A DNA stretch of 64,000 nt from Adlercreutzia hattorii (GTDB taxonomy: Bacteria > Actinomycetota > Coriobacteriia > Coriobacteriales > Eggerthellaceae): contig NZ_AP022829.1 of assembly GCF_011405655.1 (NCBI RefSeq), positions 667,001-731,000 on the forward strand, given 5' to 3'. Positions 46,310-54,652 of this stretch are shown here, one piece after another; position 1 is the first letter of the stretch, and the number at the start of each line of letters is the position of its first letter. The position numbers and the translations under genes were made by a program. Below the pieces are notes generated by a model. It did not search any database. It was given only the letters and a program-made list of their open reading frames with translations, and had not been told where the DNA came from.

Positions 46310-47929
46310 ATGAACGATAGAGAGCTTCGGTTGTTCAATCTGTGGGCTATCAGGACAAAGGATGAGCTTCTGGGAGCCATCGATGAATATATCGACAGGA
46401 TTGAGCAGCATGATGATATTGAAATAGTGCGTAAAGGTCGTTCGAAACCCCTTGTAGACGTCATGAAAGACTTCAGAAAGAAGGTTGCAAGAACTCCTCT
46501 CGCTGATCTCGACCAGGATTTCTGTGCTTATGAGGTTGAGATTACAGATACGGAAATCGAGCTCAGCATTAATGCGTTCAAAGACATAGTCGTTGATGAT
46601 AATGGCGAGATTCTAAAGAGTTCTTCCGAAGTTACACCCGAAATCATAGTAGTGAGCGCGCCGTATATTCCTATAGACCAATTTGCTGAGATGCAGGGAG
46701 TGAAGGCTGCGACCGTGCGACAATGGATTCGCCGGGGGAAGATTCGAAATGTTAAGAAGCTCGGATCTGAGTGGATGGTTGCTTCTACAGAGGGGCAGCC
46801 TGAGAGAGGGTTCACTGGTGGAGTGTTCTACTGCACCGATCAAGACGGGGACATGAGCAGACTCTTCCCTTTAAAGGAGGGAACTCATTCGATAGAGCTG
46901 TGGAAGGCAAACCAGTACAGCGAAGAATGTTTGGCGACCATGCGCGATTTTGACCACCATGTACTTGATGAGATAAAACTGAACAGGGTCGCTCGGGAGA
47001 AGCTCGAACACGCTTTAGCCGCTTCTCCCGAAGTGCGCTTTCAGAGCACTTTTATAGATGTCATAGATCGGAAAGCGTCGTCGTCTCGTGATGACGCTAA
47101 CAGCCAGCCAGAAGGTGGCTGGAGCGATGTGGCTGGGACGCAAATCGATGACCTCTCTATCGACTGTCTGCTGAAAGAAATTAGTGGTGATGGCTATGTG
47201 CGAGATTTGGCGATAAGCTTAGCTCACTTATGCTTCAGGAATGGTCCGGTCGAAGATATGCACGCAGAAGGCAAGCTTGACGACACGGATATGATGGAAC
47301 TAAATAAGTACATGGTTGACCATCTCGGATTGTTCCTCTTGTTGCTAGGTTTGTCAGACTTTAGCTCACTGAAGCGAATTCTTTGGTTTCATGATCAGTG
47401 CGGTTCTGATTGGGATAGCCCGGATGTCCAAAAAATGCTCCATGATTACCATATTTCGACCGATCGATTAAAGGCGCTAGCCTTCAATCGTGATCAGGCA
47501 GCTGCGTGCAGGTGTTCGAGCAATACGGCTCCAGCTGGGCTTACGCGCCTAGCGCCTGTGCCCTCAAGTGATCATGATCCAGACGAACCTTTGGCGGACT
47601 GCCCGATCTGCGGGTCGAATGTTCTCATACGCAAACCGATGACAAACCTTTCGTTTGCTGTGGATCACGGCAAGACTGTTCATACGAACAAAGAGCTTGC
47701 AAATGCAGCGCATGTTCCCATTCAACTTGTGACCGATATGCAATTCGTTGAAAGGGTCAAGAGCGCGAGTGAAAAGCAGCGTGAGCGCATGAAGGCAGTC
47801 GCCGATGTCTTGGATGTTCCGCTTGACTATCTTCTTGCATTTAACCCGAATGCCTCTACCATCAGTTGCGGTGATTGCCATACAACTGCACCATGGTCTG
47901 TTTGGAGTGCGCGTCGGCCCTGGCGATGA
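46310..47929 (+). CDS. Unrecognised multi-domain protein with internal HTH and Cys pair
   Basis: 539 residues from ATG 46310 (GAGGTG upstream; ATG 46298 is a less likely start). Residues about 1-90 are helical and charged. Residues about 120-150 (IPIDQFAEMQGVKAATVRQWIRRGKIRNVKKLGSEWMV) are a MerR/excisionase-like HTH. The middle, about residues 160-390, includes FLLLLGLSDFSSLKRILWF. A CPICG motif near residue 440 suggests half of a zinc site. Codon use and GC are below the ICE core, suggesting a separate origin. No family recognised; a DNA-binding regulator or defence component is possible. Confidence 0.6.
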   Translation: MNDRELRLFNLWAIRTKDELLGAIDEYIDRIEQHDDIEIVRKGRSKPLVDVMKDFRKKVARTPLADLDQDFCAYEVEITDTEIELSINAFKDIVVDDNGEILKSSSEVTPEIIVVSAPYIPIDQFAEMQGVKAATVRQWIRRGKIRNVKKLGSEWMVASTEGQPERGFTGGVFYCTDQDGDMSRLFPLKEGTHSIELWKANQYSEECLATMRDFDHHVLDEIKLNRVAREKLEHALAASPEVRFQSTFIDVIDRKASSSRDDANSQPEGGWSDVAGTQIDDLSIDCLLKEISGDGYVRDLAISLAHLCFRNGPVEDMHAEGKLDDTDMMELNKYMVDHLGLFLLLLGLSDFSSLKRILWFHDQCGSDWDSPDVQKMLHDYHISTDRLKALAFNRDQAAACRCSSNTAPAGLTRLAPVPSSDHDPDEPLADCPICGSNVLIRKPMTNLSFAVDHGKTVHTNKELANAAHVPIQLVTDMQFVERVKSASEKQRERMKAVADVLDVPLDYLLAFNPNASTISCGDCHTTAPWSVWSARRPWR

Positions 47930-48130
47930 ACGCGTCGTCGTTTCTGCTTCTGCGCAGAACGCCTTTCAGCGCTACAGGTGTTTTCTGTAGTTGAATTGCG
48001 AAGGATGCATTTGGCTATACCGTGCGAGATATCAATGGCATTCCTGCCATCGTGAAGGACTATGGCTCTGCAATGGACTTCATGCGCGATCGTCGGACTT
48101 AAAGCGTTATTTGAAACCAAATCCCTATTA

Positions 48131-48180
48131 TTGCTCATGCCAAAACCTTCCCAAATATGGTAAGGTTTTGGCATGAGCAA
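48131..48180 (+). promoter_or_regulatory. Perfect 19-bp inverted repeat over the abiEi-like start
   Basis: 48131-48149 and 48162-48180 are perfect inverted repeats with a 12-base centre; the right arm includes the ATG at 48173. It is a strong candidate operator for autoregulation by the AbiEi-like protein and would also hide the start codon in an RNA hairpin. Confidence 0.7.
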
Positions 48181-48703
48181 ATACGAGGAAATATACGAAG
48201 TAGCAGCCGATAACTACGGGATTGTGACCCGGGATGAAGCGGCAAGGATGGGGGTCTCCGATAAGGAGCTGTCCCGTTTTACCTCCGATGGAAGGCTGAC
48301 CCGTATTGGGCGCGGCGTCTACCGCATTAAGCACCACGTTCCCGGCAATCTTGATCCTTACGCCGAGAGCGTTGCTCTGGCGGGTCCCGGTGCGTACCTC
48401 TACGGCGAATCTGTCCTCGCCATGTTCGCGCTTTGCCCCACTAATCCCGCCAAGATGTACATCGGCACGCCGAGGCGCATCCGCAGAAAGCTACCCGAGG
48501 GAATGAAGGTAGTGCAGCGAAAGGGCGCCAAGGACGTTACCGAGTACGAGGGCATACCCTCACAGACGGTCGTGGCGGCCATCAGCTCGTGCGTGGGCAA
48601 GATCATGCCCGATAGGCTTCAGGAGGCCGTTTGGGAAGCGCGGCGGCAGGGCCTATTGGGGAAAGACGAGGCGGAGAAACTCGATAGGGAGGTGTCAATC
48701 TGA
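48173..48703 (+). CDS. AbiEi-family antitoxin/regulator, orphan
   Basis: 176 residues. YEEIYEVAADNYGIVTRDEAARMGVSDKELSRFTSDGRLTRIGRGVYRI is the N-terminal winged helix; YAESVALAGPGAYLYGESVLAMFALCP ... KMYIGTPRRIRRKLPEGMKVVQRK is the conserved antitoxin core. It belongs to a different AbiEi subgroup from the 37071 gene. The cognate toxin has been lost: only 14 codons remain overlapping the stop (48703-48747). The antitoxin may persist as a repressor or anti-addiction factor. Confidence 0.85.
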   Translation: MSKYEEIYEVAADNYGIVTRDEAARMGVSDKELSRFTSDGRLTRIGRGVYRIKHHVPGNLDPYAESVALAGPGAYLYGESVLAMFALCPTNPAKMYIGTPRRIRRKLPEGMKVVQRKGAKDVTEYEGIPSQTVVAAISSCVGKIMPDRLQEAVWEARRQGLLGKDEAEKLDREVSI

Positions 48704-48747
48704 TGCTAAAGAGACCGAACAGTCTCATCGAAGAGATCGCCCAATAG
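48703..48747 (+). pseudogene. Remnant of the cognate AbiEii-type toxin
   Basis: ATG 48703 overlaps the antitoxin stop (TGATG) as in intact abiE pairs, but the frame ends after MLKRPNSLIEEIAQ. This start resembles the first residues of AbiEii-type toxins, so a deletion or stop mutation seems to have removed the rest. Confidence 0.55.
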
Positions 48748-49062
48748 CTGTTTGCGGCGAATAAATCCCATTTCAGGCTTACGTGGACAATGTGCCCGCG
48801 TAGTAAGGGAGGCGGACGATTTCCGGAACAGTCCGCTATGCTGCGAGCTGCATAGGAATCTGGGACGGAAGCATCAGCGTTCCCTTATGAAGCTTTAGGC
48901 TTGTGAAAAACAAGAGGAACGGTGCAAACGGGAGAGGGGAATCTTGGGGAATTCGGCTCGACCTTCTCGCGCTTGTGCGCGCCGCTTATTATATATCTCG
49001 CGCTCTGCCGGCTATCCTGTCACAATGAGACTTGAAGAATATGATTCGACGAAGGAGCAGAC
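48748..49062. other. Gene-free gap before the glycosyltransferase
   Basis: 315 bases without a gene. GCGC-TTGT-GCGC (near 48971-48982) is a small hairpin, followed by TATTATATATC, a plausible -10 region for the glycosyltransferase. No remnant of the lost toxin could be read. Confidence 0.4.
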
Positions 49063-50208
49063 ATGCGCATCGCGCTCGTGATGGACGATATGCCCGTCCG
49101 CTCCAATGGCACATCCTCTACGGCGTTGCGCTATGCGGATGCCCTGCGCGAGCAAGGCCATGAGGTCATCTGCGTGGCCTTTGGCGCGGATGACCCCGAT
49201 AGCTTCGATGTGCCCGAGCATCACATCCCCGTCGTGACTCCGGTTGCCGAGGGGCTCGATTTCCACTTCGCGCTGCCTGACGAGGCGGTCTTCGATGAAG
49301 CATTCGCCGATGTTGACGTCATCCATATCTTCCTCCCCTTCGCCTTAGGCCAGGCGGCTCGCGATTGGGGGCGAGCCCACGGTGTGCCGGTGACGGCGGC
49401 ATTTCACTTGCAGCCGGAGAACGTCACCTACAACGCGAACCTGGGGGCAGCGCCCTTGGTTTGCGATGCCATCTACAGGCTGTTTCGCGACTGGCTCTAC
49501 GGCGACATCCGCCATATCCATTGTCCGAGCCAGATGATCGCCAACCAGCTGCGCAAGCATGGCTACCGGAGTCAACTCCATGTCATATCCAATGGCGTGC
49601 CCAAGGCGTTCTGCCCAGGAGAGGGCGAGAGCTTCAATGATGGCCTTGTCCATATCGTCACCGTCGGTCGTCTCTCTCACGAGAAGGACCAGGCAACCAT
49701 CATCCGCGCCATCGAACGTTGCTTCCATAGGGATCAGATCCGGCTGCATATCTGCGGTAAGGGCCCGCTTAAGCACAAGCTTGAGCACGAAGGGAGCCGC
49801 CTGCCCCATCCTCCTATCTTCGAGTATCGGTCCATCGATGACCTGATAGCCCTGGAGCGAGCGTGTCCTTTGTACATCCATGCGTCGATTGCAGACATCG
49901 AGGCCATGAGCGTATTGGAGGCTCTCGCCTGCGGCTGCGTCCCGATCATCGCCGAGGCCGAGATGAGCGTGCCCTCTCAGTTCGCTCTCTGTGGGGAGAG
50001 CCTATTCGAAGCTGGTGACGACGAGCGCCTTGCCGAGCTCATTGACTGGTGGCTCGATCATCCCGAGAAGATCGCGGAATGGAGCCCGCGTTATGCTGCA
50101 GAGGGCATGGGCGATCATGTGGAAAAGTGCGCCGAACGCTTCGCTGCGATGCTGGAAGAGGCCATTGCCGACGACCTTTCAGCCTATGGGGAAGAAGCCC
50201 GAAGTTAG
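49063..50208 (+). CDS. GT4-family glycosyltransferase
   Basis: 381 residues; ATG after AAGGAGCAGAC. GT-B fold: N-terminal Rossmann domain with MRIALVMDDMPVRSNGTSSTALRYADALREQGHEVICVAFG, acceptor side VIHIFLPFALGQAARDWGRAHGVPVTAAFHLQPEN, then the donor domain VHIVTVGRLSHEKDQATIIRAIERC and the C-terminal ExxxxxxxE region ASIADIEAMSVLEALACGCVPIIAEAEMSVPSQFAL. This matches the family of alpha-glycosyltransferases, acting at the membrane on lipid or wall glycans. The donor sugar cannot be told. It stands alone, convergent with the surface protein gene. Confidence 0.9.
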   Translation: MRIALVMDDMPVRSNGTSSTALRYADALREQGHEVICVAFGADDPDSFDVPEHHIPVVTPVAEGLDFHFALPDEAVFDEAFADVDVIHIFLPFALGQAARDWGRAHGVPVTAAFHLQPENVTYNANLGAAPLVCDAIYRLFRDWLYGDIRHIHCPSQMIANQLRKHGYRSQLHVISNGVPKAFCPGEGESFNDGLVHIVTVGRLSHEKDQATIIRAIERCFHRDQIRLHICGKGPLKHKLEHEGSRLPHPPIFEYRSIDDLIALERACPLYIHASIADIEAMSVLEALACGCVPIIAEAEMSVPSQFALCGESLFEAGDDERLAELIDWWLDHPEKIAEWSPRYAAEGMGDHVEKCAERFAAMLEEAIADDLSAYGEEARS

Positions 50209-50262
50209 CCGCAGGCGCACTTCTCTGCGGAGCCTTGCAGTTCTCCCGTCTTTCTGCCGCCG

Positions 50263-53200
50263 CTAGCTTCGCTTGCCCTTCTTCCAGAGCCTAACCACAG
50301 CGGTAGTCCCGATCCCGATAATGGCAATGATCAAAACAACCAAGTAGGAATGCCACCACTCTGCTTCTGCTGTTTCCAAATCCGCTTCCACGATTTCGTA
50401 TGACTCGCCAGATGCTAAAGGAACATAAGCGTCTTCAAACACGACGAGTGGCTGTGTGATTCGGGAGGTTCCATCAGAAGAGGTGATGAGCACTTGGTCA
50501 CCCTCTTTCACTCCAGGAGCCTTCACCCAATTGACAAGCTCGAAAGCGTCCGGGGTATCGGGCTCGTACCCAGGCTGTTCAGGGCTCGATGTGCCGGAGC
50601 CCTGCGAGCCCTCAGGGGCGGGGCTCGATGTGCCGGGGCCCTGCGGACCCTCAGGGGCGGGGCTCGATGTGCCGGAGCCCTGCGGACCCTCAGGGGCGGG
50701 GCTCGATGTGCCGGAGCCCTGCGAGCCCTCGGAGGGCGAGCCATCAACACTAGGCCACTCCCAATGTCCGTAAGCAGATCCGTCATCGGTGAAGAACAGT
50801 ACCAGCTTGTCGCCGTCCTCCAGCGTGTAACCGGCCAAACCCACGCTAGGCGTCGTCCCGTTCACTGAATACAGCCAGCCGGAATTCGGGCCGCGACTCT
50901 TCTCTGCGAGCACGGTGCCGTCCGGTCCGGTGATGGAGCTCACATAGCTGCCTTTGTGCTGGTAGTTGCCCGCAGGAACCATCTGCTTGAACACATCCCA
51001 TGCCGTTGTGCCTTCGGGCAACTGCTTGTATTTGCCTGAGTACAGAACGCGCGATCCGTCGGTCACAGCGAAGTTCACATCGACCGGTGCCCTACGCGCC
51101 ATCGCCATAAGTGGGTTGCTCGTTCCGCGCACGAGTATCTCCGCGCTCACTTCCTGATTGTATAGAGCCGCGAGGTCCTTGTACTGCGCGTAGGTTATGG
51201 GATCTTCCGCGTAAAGCTTGCCGTACTTTCCGTATACCTTGTGGGAAAGCACACTTTTGATGGTGACCGCCTTCGGCTCGGCCTGGCGGGTCACCAGCAG
51301 GTTCTCGTGCGACACCACTTTCGCATTCGAGGACTTGAACAGACGCCACAGCTCCAGCTCTTCCCAGCCGTCCTGCGCCACGGGCACGATGCCCGTGTTC
51401 TTCTCTTGTGCGCTGTCGCGGACCCATACGAGCTCCCCGTTGTCGTCAGCGTATACCTCGAAAAACGGAGATAGGTTAACGGTGACCTCGTTTGCGGATG
51501 GGTTCGCACCTGCGTTGAGGCCGTCGAAGTAATGCTGCTTTGCCTGCTCCATGAGATCGAATTCCGAAGCGAGGTCGGAAAGCTCGATGGGCTTCACGCG
51601 GATGGTGAAATCCTTGGTCGCCTTGACGCCGGTGTCTTTGTCGGAAAGGGAAACGGAAAGCGTCGCGAGGCCTTCCATGTTCGCGCTGCGGGCGAGGCTG
51701 CCCGTGCCCATGGGGCGAAGCACGGAGACTCGGGCGCTGTTGCGCACGTCGGGTACGGTCAATAGCGTGCCGTCGCTGCTTGCAAGCGTAACGGGGTAGT
51801 ACTTGCCGTCCACGCCGAAATCGGCCGTCGTGGGAAGCTGGATGTCGTTCTCGACAGTGTAGATGCCGCCGGCATCGGGCTGAAGTCGTACGCCGGTGAC
51901 GCTATCGCGCAGGCCTGCCTTGGCAAAGCCGGCGTCGAGCTTTGCCATAAGCTCGCTTTTGATCTGCTGTGCCCTTGCGCCGTCCAGCGAGTCGACATGC
52001 ACGGGGAAGGTCTGCTCGACTGCGATCTCGGGTTCACCCATTGCCGTGCGCTGGAAGACGACCTTAGCGGTTAGCGTCACGTCCTTCGGCGTTTCTCCGC
52101 ACTTCACCTTGCCGACGTACGGGGCGAACAGCGTGTCGGCCGTGCCCTGGTTCTCGCTGGATACGGAGATGACGGATGGGTCGGAGGAAGTCCATGTGAT
52201 CTGCGCCCAAAGCTTTCCGCTTGCAACCTTGGGAAGTGAAAGGTCGGTGCTTACGTTGGTGGTGTCGCCAAGGTCGACCTGCGAGAGAACGTCTGCCGCC
52301 AGCATGGCTTTGACCTTCTGGGCGTTCCAATAGACGATGACGGGAACAGTCTTCTGAACGGTGGCTCCGGCTAAGGAAAGGTCGATAGTGATGCGGTAGG
52401 AGCCGAACCATTGCGCGCGGAAGCCGTCGGGGTCTGCGTAGAAGTAGGTGATGTTGCCTTCTTGGTCGATGGCGGAGCAGTTGTCGGTGCCGTTCGTCTT
52501 CTCGATGGATTTCAGGGCGACCGTGATATTCGGGTGCTTCGCATGGATCATATCGACGACGTTGGCGTCCTTGCCGAACTCGGGGTAGAGCGTCGAGAGT
52601 GATGCGGCTATCTCGTCAAGTGTCTTGTCGGTTGCGGGCGGAACGTCGGGGTTGGGCTCGTCAGGACTGGGGCCGGGCGTGGGATCAGGATCATCGGGAT
52701 CGACGGGGCCGGGTGCCGTGCCGCCGATGATGACGCTATGAAGGTAGGCGGGGTCGTCCGACTGCACGCAGCTTTCTCTCTCGACTGTGCCCGTGCCCGC
52801 GCCTGATATGCGCGTGACATAGCCGCATGTTCTGATGGTGGATGAGCCGTAGAGGAAGTCGACGATGTCGCTTGCGGTGTCTGAGCCCGAAATGGCGCCG
52901 GTGCTGTAGCAGCGCTCGATACTTCCGTTGTTCTGCAGCTGGCCGCAGATGCCGCCTGCACGACTGGTTCCAGTCACGGAACCGGTGTTGTAGGAGTTCT
53001 CGATGGTGGTGTACTTCGCATACCCGACGATGCCTCCCGCAACGCCGCCCGACACGGAACCAGCATTGGAGCAGCTCGAGAACGAGGCGGACTGCGAGGC
53101 GCTGTTGCCAGCGTAGCCAACCAGACCGCCTGCGTAGGCTGTGCTTCCTTTGGCGCCTGTCGAGACGCTTCCTGAGAAGCTGCATCCGGTGAGCGAGCCC

Positions 53201-53892
53201 TGCTGCACTTTGCCTACGATACCGCCGACATAGGCCTTGGTGGAAGACACCGTGCCGCTCACATGAAGGTTCTTGATGGTGGCACCGTTGATACCGCCGA
53301 AGAAGCCAACGTTCGTAGTAGTACGATTCACGCTCAAGTTCGTGATGCTATGGCCGCAGCCATCGAACACGCCGCTGAACGCTTCGGTGATATAGCCGCT
53401 TGATGGATAGAAGGGCTCCCACTCGCCAACGGAGATGTCAGACGTCATCTTCACATGGACGCCAGGGTTGTCGTTCATGATGCCGCGTAGCAGCTCCAGG
53501 TCTTCCACGGAACCGACGAGAAAGGGGTCAGTTTCCGTGCCACTGCCCGCAAGATCGTCCTGAGGCTGAATGAGCTCTTGAGCCTCGCTGACGCTTGTGG
53601 GCTCATCTTCGGCTTCAACCGATTCGTACGACTTCTCATCGGCGCCAGAGTCATCGAGCGCTCCGTCCACAGGCGAAATGGGCTGCTCCGGAGCGGCAGG
53701 AAGGGGAGGTTCCGTAGGCTCATCGGCCTCAGCAGAGCCTGCCACCTCATCTGATGAAGCTGGTGCTCCAGTTGATTCAGAAAGGTTAGGAGAGGTTTCC
53801 GCAACCGTATCTTGTGCAAATACAGAGGTAGGCGTGAACGAGAAACAGAGCAGAAGGGACAAAAATGCGCAAACGAACTTAGAGCCGGACAT
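50263..53892 (-). CDS. GLUG/DUF4430 cell-surface protein, probable cobalamin-linked
   Basis: 1209 residues from ATG 53892, with GAGGTG six bases upstream; the open frame extends to 54012 but that part lies in the riboswitch. Signal peptide VCAFLSLLLCFSFTPTSVFAQ, then a Glu/Ser-rich linker. GLUG repeats occupy about residues 170-330 (VGGIVGKVQQGSLTGCSF, AGGLVGYAGNS, AGGIVGYAKYTTIENSYNTG). Long beta-rich bacterial Ig-like regions follow. A DUF4430 (transcobalamin-like) domain lies near residues 1000-1080 (GTTAWDVFKQMV ... GPNSGWLYSVNGTTPSVGLAGYTLEDGDKLVLFF). Four 13-residue Pro/Ser repeats and a C-terminal anchor (SYLVVLIIAIIGIGTTAVVRLWKKGKRS) follow. It likely captures a corrinoid at the surface. 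Confidence 0.85.
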   Translation of the reverse strand: MSGSKFVCAFLSLLLCFSFTPTSVFAQDTVAETSPNLSESTGAPASSDEVAGSAEADEPTEPPLPAAPEQPISPVDGALDDSGADEKSYESVEAEDEPTSVSEAQELIQPQDDLAGSGTETDPFLVGSVEDLELLRGIMNDNPGVHVKMTSDISVGEWEPFYPSSGYITEAFSGVFDGCGHSITNLSVNRTTTNVGFFGGINGATIKNLHVSGTVSSTKAYVGGIVGKVQQGSLTGCSFSGSVSTGAKGSTAYAGGLVGYAGNSASQSASFSSCSNAGSVSGGVAGGIVGYAKYTTIENSYNTGSVTGTSRAGGICGQLQNNGSIERCYSTGAISGSDTASDIVDFLYGSSTIRTCGYVTRISGAGTGTVERESCVQSDDPAYLHSVIIGGTAPGPVDPDDPDPTPGPSPDEPNPDVPPATDKTLDEIAASLSTLYPEFGKDANVVDMIHAKHPNITVALKSIEKTNGTDNCSAIDQEGNITYFYADPDGFRAQWFGSYRITIDLSLAGATVQKTVPVIVYWNAQKVKAMLAADVLSQVDLGDTTNVSTDLSLPKVASGKLWAQITWTSSDPSVISVSSENQGTADTLFAPYVGKVKCGETPKDVTLTAKVVFQRTAMGEPEIAVEQTFPVHVDSLDGARAQQIKSELMAKLDAGFAKAGLRDSVTGVRLQPDAGGIYTVENDIQLPTTADFGVDGKYYPVTLASSDGTLLTVPDVRNSARVSVLRPMGTGSLARSANMEGLATLSVSLSDKDTGVKATKDFTIRVKPIELSDLASEFDLMEQAKQHYFDGLNAGANPSANEVTVNLSPFFEVYADDNGELVWVRDSAQEKNTGIVPVAQDGWEELELWRLFKSSNAKVVSHENLLVTRQAEPKAVTIKSVLSHKVYGKYGKLYAEDPITYAQYKDLAALYNQEVSAEILVRGTSNPLMAMARRAPVDVNFAVTDGSRVLYSGKYKQLPEGTTAWDVFKQMVPAGNYQHKGSYVSSITGPDGTVLAEKSRGPNSGWLYSVNGTTPSVGLAGYTLEDGDKLVLFFTDDGSAYGHWEWPSVDGSPSEGSQGSGTSSPAPEGPQGSGTSSPAPEGPQGPGTSSPAPEGSQGSGTSSPEQPGYEPDTPDAFELVNWVKAPGVKEGDQVLITSSDGTSRITQPLVVFEDAYVPLASGESYEIVEADLETAEAEWWHSYLVVLIIAIIGIGTTAVVRLWKKGKRS
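50582..50737. repeat. 39-bp tandem repeat, four units
   Basis: Four tandem 39-base units (50582, 50621, 50660, 50699) encode 13-residue SSPAPEGPQGSGT-type repeats near the C-terminus of the surface protein; the fourth is partly diverged. A flexible wall-spanning stalk is likely, with length variation by slippage. Confidence 0.85.
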
Positions 53893-53917
53893 GATCGGCA
53901 CCTCTTTCCCAGGGCTA

Positions 53918-54085
53918 TCGTGCGATGGAGAGGTGTTCCGACTTTGCCTCATCAAAGCAGCCACCGTGCCCGGCGAGGACGAAATGGCAATCTGGAGGAT
54001 TACATCGCCCAAGATGCTGCTTTTCGGCGTTTACGGTTACTGGTATAGCGGAGGATTCTCACCTCCATTCCCACTCAGAGCTGCA
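53918..54085 (-). ncRNA. Probable cobalamin riboswitch
   Basis: On the minus strand, GTGGGAATGGAGGTGAGAATCCTCCGC (54048-54073) matches the cobalamin core GGGAA...GGTG-AAATCC..GC, CAGTAACCGTAA follows like CAACTGTAA, and AGTCGGAACACC (about 53935-53946) matches the B12 box. It lies just before the ribosome site of the DUF4430 surface protein, a sensible target. A pairing between its 3' part and the GAGGTG site is likely. Confidence 0.7.
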
Positions 54086-54302
54086 GCATGTGCGGCAGCT
54101 CCGTACCCCCTGCATGCGGGCGCACTCCATCAATGCCAAAACAACAATCACATTATAGGCTATCGATTAAAGGGTGCGCTAGTATGAATATTATCCCAGG
54201 GCTACTCCAACACAGTAGTCGGAAGTGGCTTGTAAGCCTCGCCCTTGACGTCTTCGAGGTTGGAGACGGCTTCGCACATCAAAGACAACGAAGAGTCGGG
54301 CC

Positions 54303-54572
54303 GTGCGATCGGCGATGCCCAGCTCGAAGGAACGGGGTACAGCTACACGCTCTCTCATCTCCGGCAAGCACAAGATGGTGATCCTGTACTGCCTTATGGA
54401 GTACCAGCCGGTTAGGTTCAACGAGCTGAAGCGCTACCTCGGGAAGATCTCAGACAAGACGCTCTCCCAGAACCTCAAGGAGTTGGAAGGGGATGAGTTG
54501 GTCCGTCGCAAGGTGTATCCGCAGATCCCTCCCAAGGTCGAGCACTCGCTTCCGAATCAAAATAGACAATAA
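54303..54572 (+). pseudogene. HxlR-family regulator fragment
   Basis: SGKHKMVILYCLMEYQPVRFNELKRYLGKISDKTLSQNLKELEGDELVRRKVYPQIPPKVEHSL covers the winged helix of HxlR regulators, but the part before it (normally CPVE...) does not match and the end diverges after PKVEHSL into NQNRQ and a stop, where PxVEYSLTEYG and 20 further residues are expected. The gene seems truncated at both ends, probably by insertion of the following ATPase region. Confidence 0.7.
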
Positions 54573-54652
54573 AAGAATTAAATATACTTAATGCTATATC
54601 AGATAGGAATGATAGAATTAAGCAGATTTAATTCTATCGAAAGGAACCCGGA

